NCBI GenBank assembly: GCA_028292265.1
Contig: JAQGMR010000054.1
Span: forward strand, 1 to 37,653
Length of the DNA: 37,653 bases
From: Herminiimonas sp.
Lineage (GTDB): Bacteria; Pseudomonadota; Gammaproteobacteria; Burkholderiales; Burkholderiaceae_D
Direction: 5' to 3'
Shown here: piece by piece, positions 9,618 through 21,553 of the stretch
Numbering within the stretch: the stretch's first letter is position 1
Layout: each line of letters begins with the position of its first letter
Notes under the pieces: model-generated
Databases searched by the model: none
Told to the model about the DNA's origin: nothing
What the model saw: only the letters and a program-made list of their open reading frames with translations
Program-made: the position numbers and the translations under genes

Positions 9618-9626
9618 TGTGGATAA
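9618..9626 (-). promoter_or_regulatory. DnaA box in the dnaA-dnaN gap
   Basis: TGTGGATAA at this position is a second perfect DnaA box, 19 bases after the dnaA stop. It may belong to the origin or help control dnaN. The remaining 200 bases of the gap hold no gene. Confidence 0.65.
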
Positions 9627-9828
9627 CTTTATTGGGTTGGCAGGACTGGACGCTTTTTTGGTTGCCCGAATTTTGTGCGGCGCCAACCGCGTGAGCAAGA
9701 ACTGACGTGCTGCCACGGGGTATTTCCAGGGCGGGAAAGGAGATTGTGAGCAATCGTCCGGTAGAGGAGCAGGCGCGTGGCCTGCGATAAAAGGCACTAT
9801 TCAACTTATCACTGACAAGGAACACACC

Positions 9829-10932
9829 ATGCAATTGGTCAAAACTCAAAGAGATACGCTATTGCGGCCACTGCAAATTGTGAGTGGTATTGTCGAGCGT
9901 CGGCATACGTTGCCGATTCTGGCCAATATCCTCATTCGTAAAAGCGGCCAGGACGTCTCGTTTCTGTCGACCGACATCGAGGTCCAGATTACGACGCATG
10001 CCAAGGTTGGGGTAGGCGGCGATGTGGCCGCAACCACCGTTGCCGCCCGCAAGCTGCTTGATATCTTGCGCGCCCTTCCAGACGACGAAGTCTCGCTGTC
10101 GTTGACCAACAAGCGCATGACGGTCCAGTCTGGCAAATCACGCTTCGCACTGCAGACGCTCGGCGCCGAGGAATTTCCGATCGTGGCGCAGGCGGAGCAT
10201 TACAACGCAACGGTCACGCTGCCCCAAAAGACGCTGAAGCACCTTTTCAACATGGTCCATTTTTCCATGGCCCAGCAGGACATTCGCTACTACCTTAATG
10301 GGCTGCTTCTGGTGGTCGAAGGCAAGAACGTAATTGCAGTTGCTACTGACGGACATCGGCTCGCATTTTGCCAGGTCGCGACGGAAGAATCGTTCCCCAA
10401 GCATGAAGTCATCATTCCGCGCAAGACGATCCTGGAATTGCAGCGGCTGCTAGAGGACACTGACGAGCCGGTCCAGCTCGATATCGCGAACAATCAGGTG
10501 AAGCTCACTTTTGCGGACATTGAGCTTATTTCAAAACTCGTGGAAGGCAAGTTTCCCGATTACACCCGCGTCGTGCCGCGCGGTTACAAGAACAGCTTCA
10601 CCATGGGCCGTGAGCAGTTGCTGCGGGCGCTGCAGCGTACGGCAATCATGACCTCAGACAAATTCAAGGGCGTGCGTTGCGTACTCAGCCCGGGCAGCAT
10701 GAAGATCAGCTCCACCAATGCAGATCAGGAAGAAGCAGTGGAAGAAATTGAAATCGACTACGGCGGCGACAGCGTCGATATCGGCTTCAATGTCAGCTAC
10801 CTGCTTGATGTTTTGAACAACCTGAAAACCGACAGCATCACGCTTTCTCTCGGCGACGCCAATTCATCGGCCTTGATCACAGTCCCCGATAACGCGGACT
10901 TCAAGTATGTCGTGATGCCGATGCGGATTTGA
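9829..10932 (+). CDS. dnaN: DNA polymerase III beta subunit (sliding clamp)
   Basis: This 367-residue protein forms the dimeric ring that holds DNA polymerase III and repair enzymes on DNA. All three clamp repeats are present. The first contains the typical RRHTLPILANILI segment (about residues 24-36). The second contains the DIRYYLNGLLL patch, followed by VAVATDGHRLA. The C-terminal repeat ends in the conserved VVMPMRI, the lip of the partner-binding cleft. Length is normal. The ATG at 9829 follows an AAGGA-like site (GACAAGGAACACACC). It follows dnaA in the same direction; the usual recF of many bacteria is absent downstream. Confidence 0.99.
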   Translation: MQLVKTQRDTLLRPLQIVSGIVERRHTLPILANILIRKSGQDVSFLSTDIEVQITTHAKVGVGGDVAATTVAARKLLDILRALPDDEVSLSLTNKRMTVQSGKSRFALQTLGAEEFPIVAQAEHYNATVTLPQKTLKHLFNMVHFSMAQQDIRYYLNGLLLVVEGKNVIAVATDGHRLAFCQVATEESFPKHEVIIPRKTILELQRLLEDTDEPVQLDIANNQVKLTFADIELISKLVEGKFPDYTRVVPRGYKNSFTMGREQLLRALQRTAIMTSDKFKGVRCVLSPGSMKISSTNADQEEAVEEIEIDYGGDSVDIGFNVSYLLDVLNNLKTDSITLSLGDANSSALITVPDNADFKYVVMPMRI

Positions 10933-11143
10933 TCCCATGCGAGCGCTGCGATTCGCATAATTTCGCTGCGCTATGAATGTGCCAGGCTTGGGCGCACGCC
11001 GGAATGTCGGGCTCGCATTGTTTGCGGTGCGACGAAAGGCAAAAATCCGGTCGCGCCAAAGTCGAGTAGCCAAACCGGGAGCGCGAACGGCGCGCCGGAA
11101 CTTGGCCTCCAGCACCAAGGTTTCCACAATTTTTTAGCTGTAA

Positions 11144-13681
<2,538 letters not shown>

Positions 13682-13977
13682 CGGGTGTAGCGGGAGGCAT
13701 TACGCGGCAATAATTTACCCATTATTTGGCGGACGAACGATACCGGATGGGAGGCTGGTGACCTTCGAGATCACGATTCTTCGAAGGTTGCAGCTTAAAT
13801 AGAGTTGCGTCGCCAAAACCGTCCGATGCTCCGTCGGAATCGAGCGGGGAGTGGGACATCATAAAGATCAAGCGTGTAATCCCTGGCGAGCAGGCCTTTC
13901 AACCGCTGAGCGAAAATACCTGCACGCTTAAGTAATATTATTGATCTCCCCGCACGAGCTCTAAGGTGACCCGGTGG

Positions 13978-14320
13978 TTAACGTCGTCCTGGAGATCGTG
14001 ATCCGAGGATGGGCAGTGCGCGTTGCATGGAAAAGTCGTAGACATTCTTGTTAAAGGCGTTAGTGTTGCTGTGCATCGTGTACCCGTGTCGCACGCCGGG
14101 CAACACGTGCACTTCTACGTTCTTCATTTGAGCGGGCACGACCCGATAGACGTCCAGCACATTGGCCGGCGCCATATTGTTTTTGGTCGCCCCAGATAAG
14201 ACACACCGATCCTTGGACACGATCGAGTTTCCCGATGAAATCTAGCATTTGCGAACCATGGCACGAAGTGCCCACGTCGTAGCCTAGCCGCTTCGGTCCC
14301 GCCCGTTGAACAACGCGTCT
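13978..14320 (-). pseudogene. Dienelactone hydrolase family remnant, truncated and frameshifted
   Basis: Two reading frames join into one recognisable C-terminal part of a dienelactone hydrolase-like alpha/beta hydrolase. The first encodes GTSCHGSQMLDFIGKLDRVQG and then SVCLIWGDQ. The second continues with MAPANVLDVYRVVPAQMKNV and then a HVLPGVRHGY patch that holds the likely catalytic His. The break falls in a run of five A's on the minus strand near 14176-14188, consistent with a one-base slip. The 5' half, including the nucleophile Cys or Ser region, is missing, and the remnant abuts the SDR gene upstream. It was probably the next gene of that operon. A sequencing error could explain the shift but not the missing 5' half. 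Confidence 0.7.
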
Positions 14321-14338
14321 CGAAACCGTCTTTCAATC

Positions 14339-15097
14339 TTAGGGCATGAAACTTCCACCATTGACGTCAATGACGGCTCCGGTCGAGTAACTTGCTTCCT
14401 CCGAGACCAGAAAAGCGACGGCCGCAGCGACTTCTTCGGCCCTTCCCATCCTTCCCGCGGGTATTGACCCGACAAGCTGAGCATTGACTTCGCTACCGAC
14501 TGCTGCTGTCATGTTCGATTCAACTCGTCCGGGCGCTACGCAGTTAACGGTGATGCCAAATCGCGCCACCTCCCCAGCGAGCACCCGCGCAAGTCCTGTC
14601 ATTCCAGACTTGGTTGCCGAATAGTGCGCTCCCGGCACAGGCGTTCTCGTTCTCGCTGCCTGACTCGTAATCATGACAATCCTCCCCCAACCCCGCGATT
14701 TCAGCGTCGGAAGGCACATTTTTGTGACGAGGAAGGTGCCTGTCAGATTGACGTCCAATACCCGGCGCCACTCCTCCAATGGGATATCCATCACGTCACG
14801 CTTCTTACCCTCATGCTTTGGAGAGATGCCGGCGTTGTTGACCAGTATACAAAGTTTCGGCCACCAGTCATCCAAGCGTTCAGCCAGCGTGCGCACTGCC
14901 GCCTCGTCGGTAATATCAAGGCATACGGGCCGCACCTCATAGCCGGCAACTTTCAGAGCTTGCGCTGCCTGCTCGATTTCGGGATTCAGATCCAGCATGA
15001 CGACCTTGTAGCCTTCACGCGCAAACCTTGTTGCGATTGCCATCCCGATTCCCCGTGCAGCACCAGTTACCAGTGCAACCTTGTCATTCACATGCAT
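14339..15097 (-). CDS. SDR family NAD(P)-dependent oxidoreductase
   Basis: This 252-residue classical short-chain dehydrogenase/reductase interconverts an alcohol and a ketone with NAD(P). It shows the cofactor motif TGAARGIG (residues 11-18), an acidic Asp after strand 2 (MLDLN) that favours NAD, NNAGIS near residue 88, a catalytic Ser in ITSQAA, and the YSATK catalytic Tyr/Lys pair. It ends with the family's GGSFMP-type C-terminus (IDVNGG). Resemblance to 3-oxoacyl-ACP reductase-like enzymes is general, so the substrate is unknown. It is transcribed away from a LysR regulator, which likely controls it, and is followed by a broken dienelactone hydrolase. Confidence 0.92.
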   Translation of the reverse strand: MHVNDKVALVTGAARGIGMAIATRFAREGYKVVMLDLNPEIEQAAQALKVAGYEVRPVCLDITDEAAVRTLAERLDDWWPKLCILVNNAGISPKHEGKKRDVMDIPLEEWRRVLDVNLTGTFLVTKMCLPTLKSRGWGRIVMITSQAARTRTPVPGAHYSATKSGMTGLARVLAGEVARFGITVNCVAPGRVESNMTAAVGSEVNAQLVGSIPAGRMGRAEEVAAAVAFLVSEEASYSTGAVIDVNGGSFMP

Positions 15098-15189
15098 GGC
15101 TTTTCCGCTTCTCGAATGGGGCCTACTTCTGATGGCCCGATGTATGTTTTAATGAATTCAAAAAGATGAGTTCTGGGAGACTTCTTGCG

Positions 15190-16140
15190 ATGGAATTGCG
15201 TCACCTGCGGTATTTTCTGATGGTCGCCGAAACCCTCCACGTAGGCCGTGCTGCAACGCGCCTCGGGATTGCCCAGCCACCGCTATCCAGGCAGATCCAT
15301 GATTTGGAAACCGAAATTGGCACACCGCTTTTTCATCGGACTTCGCGCGGCGTAGTGTTGACGGTGGCTGGCGCAGTATTTGTGCAAAAGGCAGTCCAAA
15401 TTCTCGCTGACTCCGACGAGGCGATCACCGAGGCACGTGACGCCGGGGCCGGTCGGGGAGGCAGGCTGGTTATTGGATTTGTTCATTCGCTCGCTTATTC
15501 TCTATTACCCGAAATCTTGCCAGGGTTCCGTCAGCGTCATCCAGGCATCGCCATCTCGCTTCGCGAAATCACGGTCCTCGACAAGGAAAGCGCACTCTTG
15601 TCCGAGCATATTGATGTGGGCATTTACCGTCCGCCGGCGCGACACTCCGAAATTGCCAGCGCACAGATCAAGGAAGAGGGATTCATCTTGGCTCTGCCGA
15701 CTCAGCATCCACTTGCCAGGAAACGCCGTGTTCCAGTGAATGCGCTAATGGAGGAGCATCTGATCCTGTTCCCTGCTTTGCGCGGTGATGTTGGACTTAG
15801 CGGCACTATTGCATCGTTCCTGAGACAACATGGGATCCCACTTAAAGCCAAGCAAGAAGTCGGCACAATTCACACGGCACTCGGCCTCGTTTTGGCCGGG
15901 GTTGGCGTATCGATCGTGCCCGAAACCTCCACAGTCGTCAGTATTTCCGGGGTGGCATTCCGCCCGTTTGCTGAGCCGACAACAAGAGTTCCTTCGTCTG
16001 TATGCTGGCGAGTTAACGACAAAAGCCTGCTGGTCTACGCCTTTCGACAATATGTGCAACAACTGTTTGGCGCCGAGGGCGGCACGCCCGCCACAACTAC
16101 TATAGCGGACGATGCTGACGAGCGGCTCGGCCTCATATAG
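15190..16140 (+). CDS. LysR family transcriptional regulator
   Basis: This 316-residue LysR-type regulator has its winged helix-turn-helix at the N-terminus (MELRHLRYFLMVAETLHVGR, then AATRLGIAQPPLSRQIHDLE). A periplasmic-binding-protein-like effector domain follows (about 90-300). The variant HVGRAATRLGIAQPPLSRQI resembles the benzoate/catechol (BenM/CatM/CbnR) branch, so an aromatic or dicarboxylic acid inducer is plausible. I chose the ATG at 15190 because GGGAGA precedes it and it gives the family's usual start; an upstream ATG at 15166 adds eight residues. It is divergent from the SDR gene across a 92-base gap, the standard layout for LysR and its target. Its 3' end faces the Bug receptor gene. 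Confidence 0.93.
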   Translation: MELRHLRYFLMVAETLHVGRAATRLGIAQPPLSRQIHDLETEIGTPLFHRTSRGVVLTVAGAVFVQKAVQILADSDEAITEARDAGAGRGGRLVIGFVHSLAYSLLPEILPGFRQRHPGIAISLREITVLDKESALLSEHIDVGIYRPPARHSEIASAQIKEEGFILALPTQHPLARKRRVPVNALMEEHLILFPALRGDVGLSGTIASFLRQHGIPLKAKQEVGTIHTALGLVLAGVGVSIVPETSTVVSISGVAFRPFAEPTTRVPSSVCWRVNDKSLLVYAFRQYVQQLFGAEGGTPATTTIADDADERLGLI

Positions 16141-16150
16141 CTCGCTAGCT

Positions 16151-17137
16151 TCACAATCCTTGAATATGTGTGGCCTTTACGACTTTGGCCCACCGGTCTC
16201 TATCGCTCTTGACAAGATTGGTAAATTCAGACGGTGAATTGCTTGCCGGCTCGGCACCAAGATCATTCAATTGTTTCTTGATCTTGGGTGTGCGTATTGC
16301 ATCAGCAACTTCGCGATTTAAACGATCCACGACGGCGCTTGGTGTACCTGCAGGCGCAAACAGTCCGAACCAGGTCACTACCTCGAAATCCGGATAGCCA
16401 GATTCCCTGACCGTCGGAATGTTGGGCTCACTTTTAACCCGCTCGGGACTAGTGACGGCGATAGCACGGAGATTGCCGCTCCGCACGTGGCCAATGGCGG
16501 ATGGCATGTTATCGAACATGACCTGGACACCCGTTCCGCCAATCAGGTCCGTCAGTGCTGGCCCACTGCCTTTATAGGGAACATGGACCATCGAGAGCCC
16601 CGTGGCGAGGTTAAACAATTCTCCCGTCATGTGGGGCGTATTGCCAATTCCAGAGGACGCGAAGAACACTTTGCCGGGACGGTTCTTGGCCCATGCCACA
16701 AATTCCTGAACGGTTTTTGCCGGCACTTTCGAATTGACCACCATCAGGTTAGGTAGCGTGGCAATCAGGGATACAGGCTGGAAATCGCGGACGGTATCGA
16801 ACGGCATATTGTTGTAGAGCGAAGGATTGATGGTCATATTCCCCGCCGTCCCCAACTGCAGCGTGTACCCATCCGGTGCTGCCTTAGCGACGAGATCAGC
16901 GCCGATATTTCCGCCTGCCCCAGCACGATTTTCTACTATCACGGACTGGCCCAAGGTTTCGGTGAGTCGCGCGGCAAGGATTCGCGCGATGATGTCCGTC
17001 GTCCCTCCTGGCGTATATCCGACAATAATCCGGATTGTCTTGGTTGGGTATTCCTGCGCCATGGCGGTTGCAGATACTACGATACCAAGTGCGCATGCCA
17101 TGACGAGTCGACGCGTAATCAATTTAATTGTTTTCAT
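16151..17137 (-). CDS. Bug/TctC family tripartite tricarboxylate transporter receptor
   Basis: This 328-residue periplasmic solute-binding protein starts with a signal peptide ending SATAMA before QEYPTKTIRIIVGYTPGG, the hallmark start of Bug receptors. Further family patches are NRAGAGGNIGADLVAKAAPDGYT and the YKGSGPALTDLIGG loop near residue 200. Bug receptors usually bind carboxylates or related anions. No TctA or TctB membrane genes are in the window, which is common in Burkholderiales, where orphan Bug genes abound. It is the last gene of the dioxygenase-SDR-receptor operon, 42 bases after the SDR, with a good AGGAGA site. Confidence 0.95.
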   Translation of the reverse strand: MKTIKLITRRLVMACALGIVVSATAMAQEYPTKTIRIIVGYTPGGTTDIIARILAARLTETLGQSVIVENRAGAGGNIGADLVAKAAPDGYTLQLGTAGNMTINPSLYNNMPFDTVRDFQPVSLIATLPNLMVVNSKVPAKTVQEFVAWAKNRPGKVFFASSGIGNTPHMTGELFNLATGLSMVHVPYKGSGPALTDLIGGTGVQVMFDNMPSAIGHVRSGNLRAIAVTSPERVKSEPNIPTVRESGYPDFEVVTWFGLFAPAGTPSAVVDRLNREVADAIRTPKIKKQLNDLGAEPASNSPSEFTNLVKSDRDRWAKVVKATHIQGL

Positions 17138-17179
17138 CGTAATGTCTCCTGTTATTCCTTTGATACCATCCTTGGATAC

Positions 17180-17902
17180 TTAAAACCGGCTTTGACTTAT
17201 GCTCGCCCCTCCGCACACGAACAACGTCTGCCCGGTAGTGAAACCGGCTTCTGCGGAGAGGAAATAAGCTACCGCAGCGGCGACCTCATCCGTCGTTCCC
17301 ATTCTGGACATTGGTATCGCCGCAACCAGTGCCCGGCTACGTTGAAGATTCGGTGGGTTATTTTTTTCAAACATCTCCGTCCGGATTGGACCGGGAGCCA
17401 CACAGTTAACGGTGATTCCCTGCGTCGCCAATTCAAGGGCCCAAGATCGAGTGAGGCCGACCAAGGCAGCTTTTGCGGCCGAGTACAAACTGCCGCCGGG
17501 CCTGCCAAGCAGAGACCGACTGGATATATTCACGATGCGTCCGAACCCGACTGCTTGCATGCCGGGCAGAACTGCCTGCGTCGCGTCTATGGTCACGCTG
17601 AGATTAAGATCGAATATTTCCTGATAGGCGTCGATCGTGATGTCGCCGAGCGGCTGCATGCGATTGAAACCCGCATTATTCACCAAGCGGACAACCCGAT
17701 ACTCTTCCATGACGAACGACAGGGCTTGAGCCCTCGCCACCTTATCGCTCAGGTCTGCCAGAACCAACGGTGCGGGATAGGAAGGGTCTGCGCTGCGTGC
17801 GATGCCGACCACTCGCTCGCCACTTGCAATAAGTCTCTCAGTGATTGCACGGCCGATGCCCTTGGTTGCGCCAGTGATCAGGGTGAAGCGGTCTTCTATC
17901 AT
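17180..17902 (-). CDS. SDR family oxidoreductase
   Basis: This 240-residue short-chain dehydrogenase has TGATKGIG near the N-terminus, NNAGFNRM, a catalytic Ser in ISSRS and YSAAK as the active-site Tyr/Lys. The sequence ends in CGGASISQSRF. The ATG at 17902 overlaps the stop of the dioxygenase gene as TAATG, indicating translational coupling and giving the normal MIEDRFTLITGATKG start. A longer frame to 18037 is only an open frame inside the dioxygenase gene. The sequence is related to, but distinct from, the other SDR at 14339. It may oxidise an alcohol or reduce a ketone made by the coupled dioxygenase. Confidence 0.93.
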   Translation of the reverse strand: MIEDRFTLITGATKGIGRAITERLIASGERVVGIARSADPSYPAPLVLADLSDKVARAQALSFVMEEYRVVRLVNNAGFNRMQPLGDITIDAYQEIFDLNLSVTIDATQAVLPGMQAVGFGRIVNISSRSLLGRPGGSLYSAAKAALVGLTRSWALELATQGITVNCVAPGPIRTEMFEKNNPPNLQRSRALVAAIPMSRMGTTDEVAAAVAYFLSAEAGFTTGQTLFVCGGASISQSRF

Positions 17903-18750
17903 TATCGTGGACGTGTTCCGGCAATAGTCGTTCGGTGCATCTCCCGCCGTTTGCCCTGATAGTCGTCGCACGCATAGTGCATCGCGCATCGATTGTCCCA
18001 GAATGCGAGCGATCCCTTCCGCCAGCGGAAGCGGCAAGTAAATTCGGGGCGTGAGGCATGGGCATAAAGCTGGGTAAGCAGAGGAAGGCTCTCTTCACGG
18101 CTCATGCCCTCAATGCTCCAGGTGAACGGAAAATTCACATAAAGGCACTTCTTTCCGGTTTCGTCATGCGTGCGGACAATCGGATGAAGCGCCAACCGTT
18201 CTTTGTGCTCGATGTCTGTCCTCAACTGGGTCGAGCGGCCTACATTTCGCTCAGCCACGCGAGAGGTGAGATAGCGGTCGGAATGATAGGCCTTACGCCC
18301 TTGAAGCATTTCTTTCAAAGTGTCTGAAAGCATTTCGTAGGCCAAATACATATTAGCGAACAAAGTATCGCCGCCGTATTCGGGTACCTCACGCGCATAG
18401 AGAAGGGACCCAAGCGGCGGCACTTCCATATAGGACATATCGGTATGCCACGTGTCGCCAATAACGTACTTGTCACCGGCTTCCTTAATCACTGGCATGA
18501 TGTCCGGATAACCTTCCACGTGCGCGTAGACCGGATTGCTTACCAAGTCACCAAAATTTTTCGTGAATGCCCGGTGCGTTTCCGGAGTTAGGTTTTGTTC
18601 CCGGAAAAAGATTACACCGTAATCAAGCAGAGCTCTCCGTATGTCGCTCACAGTGCTGTCGGACAAGTACTGCGAAATATCGAGGCCGAACACTTCGGCT
18701 CCGCACGATCCGGTTAAGGGCTTAATTTCCAACCTCACGTCGCTTCCCAT
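17902..18750 (-). CDS. TauD/TfdA family Fe(II)/2-oxoglutarate dioxygenase
   Basis: This 282-residue enzyme belongs to the taurine/2,4-D dioxygenase family, which hydroxylates a substrate next to a heteroatom while decarboxylating 2-oxoglutarate. The facial triad is visible: TWHTDMSY gives the His and Asp (about residues 101-103), and the distal His lies in DNRCAMHYACDDY near residue 262. The 2-oxoglutarate-binding Arg is in the KRREMHRTTIAG segment. An AGGAG site lies seven bases before the ATG. It is the first gene of a three-gene operon with an SDR and a Bug receptor. Substrates could be sulfonates, aryloxyalkanoates or carboxylated ethers; the sequence alone does not decide. Confidence 0.94.
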   Translation of the reverse strand: MGSDVRLEIKPLTGSCGAEVFGLDISQYLSDSTVSDIRRALLDYGVIFFREQNLTPETHRAFTKNFGDLVSNPVYAHVEGYPDIMPVIKEAGDKYVIGDTWHTDMSYMEVPPLGSLLYAREVPEYGGDTLFANMYLAYEMLSDTLKEMLQGRKAYHSDRYLTSRVAERNVGRSTQLRTDIEHKERLALHPIVRTHDETGKKCLYVNFPFTWSIEGMSREESLPLLTQLYAHASRPEFTCRFRWRKGSLAFWDNRCAMHYACDDYQGKRREMHRTTIAGTRPR

Positions 18751-19373
18751 ATGCTTGCTCCTACAGCGGGGTTTATTAAGTGGCTAAGCTTAACGAGCTT
18801 GTCAAACGTTTGTCCAATACGGCTAAAGCGCTCCATCAATACCTTTTTGGTATCGACAGGAAGGATGAGCGCGGTCTTAGCCTTCCGTGTCACGACACCA
18901 CACCATTCCTACAAGCGCGATGGATGCTCCCGCCAAAGCGCCGCAATTCATTTGGTTGTCCATCGTAACGGACGATCCTAGCCATGTTCCCTTGCGATCC
19001 AAATCATCGCTCGCGCCACACGACGTAAGAACCGCCCCGCTTGCTGGTTTCGTGTAATCGCGTCTTGCCACGGGAACAATTCTGCTTTGATGTGAGGCCG
19101 ACCGACGCATCAGAATAAGAGGCATATGCGCTAGCTCGGCGACTGACGACGCCGGACATCGGCCTCGCCAGGTACAGCGGGACAACCGCTACCCGGGAGG
19201 GTGATTTAAGGGGCAAACGCGCCCAACCGCTCACTTCGTCTCGCTAGACAACCGGGAAACCGACTGTGATTAGCAAAGCCGGTGAGCACATCGTATTGAA
19301 ATCAACCCGCCACTTGGCCAGGGTTGCCATTACAGGGCAGTGGTCGACGATCCCACGGTCGCCTGCCCGCGGT
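18751..19373. other. Non-coding or decayed stretch upstream of the dioxygenase operon
   Basis: No intact gene is recognisable. Short frames on both strands have no family resemblance I can name. On the minus strand, TTGACA near 18800-18805 could be the -35 box of the dioxygenase promoter, but no good -10 follows at standard spacing. A small inverted repeat (ATACC-TTTTT-GGTAT) lies near 18840. Together with the adjacent gene remnant this looks like degraded or rearranged DNA. Confidence 0.4.
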
Positions 19374-19562
19374 TCGCTGAAGCTGGATGCCGATGCCGGG
19401 GACGAGGTCTTTAACGCGATGGGCGCGCGGTCATCTGTTGAGCCCGATAGCTGCGCAAAGTCCATTGGCGGGCATCCGGGCTCTGTCGTCATCGATCAGT
19501 AGACCGGCGCGTTTTTCGACGGGCATGATCCGCGCAGCGATGGTGAGGCGCTTGGCGTCTGA
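19374..19562 (+). pseudogene. Decayed 3' fragment of a gamma-glutamyltransferase gene
   Basis: Bases 19374-19562 closely match the last 190 bases of the intact gamma-glutamyltransferase gene (31607-31796). Shared peptide pieces are SLKLDADAGDEVF, GHPG.VVIDQ, and after an in-frame amber TAG at 19501, TGAFF and HDPRSDGEALGV before the stop. Two short deletions inside the copy shift and then restore the frame; the middle reads GHLLSPIAAQSPLAG in another frame. Similarity appears to continue about 60 bases past the stop codon. Nothing upstream of 19374 resembles the rest of the gene. This is a relic of a partial duplication or of a related gene. Confidence 0.8.
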
Positions 19563-19868
19563 AGCGCAGCGGCAGGGTTCAGCAATCCGGATGATTGCGA
19601 TGATCCGTGCCGCCGGCGAGCAAATTAATGCCAGTCTTAGTAAACTCGTCGCCAGCAAACAATTTTCAGACTCCGCTCAAACGCTCCCATGCGGAGCGAC
19701 ACTAAAGTCATCCATTAACGCTAGGGGACGTCTGCGCATACCTCTATAAGACGCATCCCCCAGCCGATCTCGAACCCCGTCTGCCCTTCAACAACTTCCT
19801 GCCTGATCTTCTCGCCATGAGTTTCCCGCTCTGGTGTTGGCCTGATCGGCATTGAGCCGCACAACCGC

Positions 19869-20630
19869 TCACGCTTTCAAACGGTACCCCGTTTTGAAGA
19901 TCCACCAGATCAGGCCCAAACAAAGCAGCAAAAACACCAGCGTGGCGCCGAGGCTCAACGCCACGCTGACGTCGGCAATATCATAAAAGCTCCAGCGGAA
20001 CCCGCTGATCAGGTAGACCAGCGGATTTAGTAGCGTCACCTTCTGCCAGAACGGCGGCAGCATGTTGATCGAATAAAAACTGCCGCCCAAAAAGGTCAGC
20101 GGGGTGATAAGCAGGCTCGGTATCACCTGTAATTTTTCGAAGCCATCGGCCCAGATGCCGATGATGAAGCCGAACAGGCTGAAGGTCACCGAGGTCAGCA
20201 CCAGGAAAGCAACCATCCACAACGGGTGCGCGATATCGAAGACGACGAAGACGCGCGCCGTGGCCAGGATGATCAATCCCAGGATGACCGACTTGCTGGC
20301 CGCCGCGCCGACATAGCCGACGACAATCTCCACGAACGATATCGGTGCCGAGAGCACTTCATAGATGGTGCCGGCGAAGCGCGGCATGTAGATGCCGAAC
20401 GAAGCGTTTGAGACGCTTTGCGTCAACAGCGACAGCATTACCAGACCTGGAACGATGAAGGCGCCGTAGCTGACACTGTCGATCTGTCCCATGCGAGCGC
20501 CGATGGCGGAGCCGAACACGACGAAATACAGCGATGTGGAAATTACTGGCGAGGCGATGCTCTGCATCAGGGTGCGCCAGGTGCGCGCCATTTCAAAAAG
20601 GTAGATCGCCCGGATTGCGTGAATATTCAA
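19869..20630 (-). CDS. ABC-2 type exporter permease
   Basis: This 253-residue protein has six predicted membrane helices and the ABC-2 permease layout (YadH/NodJ-like). It starts [20 protein letters not shown] and has the segments [33 protein letters not shown] and [20 protein letters not shown], the last being the family's typical loop before helix 6. It would form the channel of an efflux pump with the ATPase encoded just upstream; their genes overlap by four bases (ATGA). Members export drugs, lipids or polysaccharides, and the substrate here is unknown. Confidence 0.93.
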   Translation of the reverse strand: MNIHAIRAIYLFEMARTWRTLMQSIASPVISTSLYFVVFGSAIGARMGQIDSVSYGAFIVPGLVMLSLLTQSVSNASFGIYMPRFAGTIYEVLSAPISFVEIVVGYVGAAASKSVILGLIILATARVFVVFDIAHPLWMVAFLVLTSVTFSLFGFIIGIWADGFEKLQVIPSLLITPLTFLGGSFYSINMLPPFWQKVTLLNPLVYLISGFRWSFYDIADVSVALSLGATLVFLLLCLGLIWWIFKTGYRLKA

Positions 20631-21553
20631 TGTGGTCTTTCAACTAGGCTGACAAATATTTCTTCGAGAGAGCTTTCGCTAGAGCGCAAGTCCTTGAAGT
20701 CGATTGCATGATCACTCAGCGCTCGCATAAGTTCGGCGATTCCGGTTTCCTTGTTCTGGGTGTCGAAGGTATAAATCAGTTCATTGCCCTCGTCGGCCAA
20801 CGTCAGCGGATAGCGAGCCAGCGCGGTGGGAATATCGCGCAGCGGCCGCTGCAGATGCAGATGTAATTGCTTCTTGCCCAGTTTGGCCATGAGCGCGACC
20901 TTGTCTTCAACCAGGATGATCGTACCGCCGCTTATCACCCCAATGCGGTCGGCCATGTCTTCGGCTTCCTCGATATAGTGGGTTGTCAGAATGATGGTCA
21001 CGCCGCTGTCTCGCAACCTGCGCACCATTTCCCACATGTCGCGTCGAAGCGCCACGTCGACCCCAGCAGTGGGTTCATCCAGAAACAGAATTTGCGGCTC
21101 GTGGGAGAGCGCCTTGGCGATCATCACGCGCCGCTTCATGCCGCCAGAGAGCGTGCGGATCGTCGCATTGCGCTTGTCCCACAACGACAGTGTCCGCAGG
21201 ACCTGCTCGATATGCGCCTTGTTCGGCGGCTTGCCGAAAATGCCGCGGCTGAAGTTGACGGTGGCCCAGACGGTCTCGAACGCATCAGTGGAGATTTCCT
21301 GCGGCACCAAACCTATCTTCGATCGCGCAGCGCGGTAGTCCGCCACCACGTCATGGCCGCCCGCCAGCACGGTTCCTGCGCTCGGCGTGAGGATGCCGCA
21401 GATGATGCTGATGAGCGTGGTCTTGCCAGCGCCGTTCGGCCCGAGCAGCGCGAAGATTTCGCCGCGGCGAATCTCGAGATTCACATCTTTTAATGCATGC
21501 AGACCGGATTTATAGGTCTTGGTCAGATTTTTGATCGAGATGATTGATTGCAC
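20627..21553 (-). CDS. ABC exporter ATP-binding protein
   Basis: This 308-residue ATPase pairs with the ABC-2 permease. Walker A is GPNGAGKTT near residue 40, the Q-loop sits in GLVPQEIS, the signature is TLSGGMKRR and Walker B is [12 protein letters not shown], followed by an H-loop TTHYIEEAE. The GGMKRR signature and the regulatory C-terminal 80 residues are typical of YadG/NodI-like exporters. I chose the GTG at 21553 because AGGAACTCA precedes it and the protein then begins [17 protein letters not shown]. The longer frame to 21670 adds an unlike N-terminus. A strong palindrome about 195 bases upstream is a candidate operator. Confidence 0.94.
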   Translation of the reverse strand: MQSIISIKNLTKTYKSGLHALKDVNLEIRRGEIFALLGPNGAGKTTLISIICGILTPSAGTVLAGGHDVVADYRAARSKIGLVPQEISTDAFETVWATVNFSRGIFGKPPNKAHIEQVLRTLSLWDKRNATIRTLSGGMKRRVMIAKALSHEPQILFLDEPTAGVDVALRRDMWEMVRRLRDSGVTIILTTHYIEEAEDMADRIGVISGGTIILVEDKVALMAKLGKKQLHLHLQRPLRDIPTALARYPLTLADEGNELIYTFDTQNKETGIAELMRALSDHAIDFKDLRSSESSLEEIFVSLVERPH

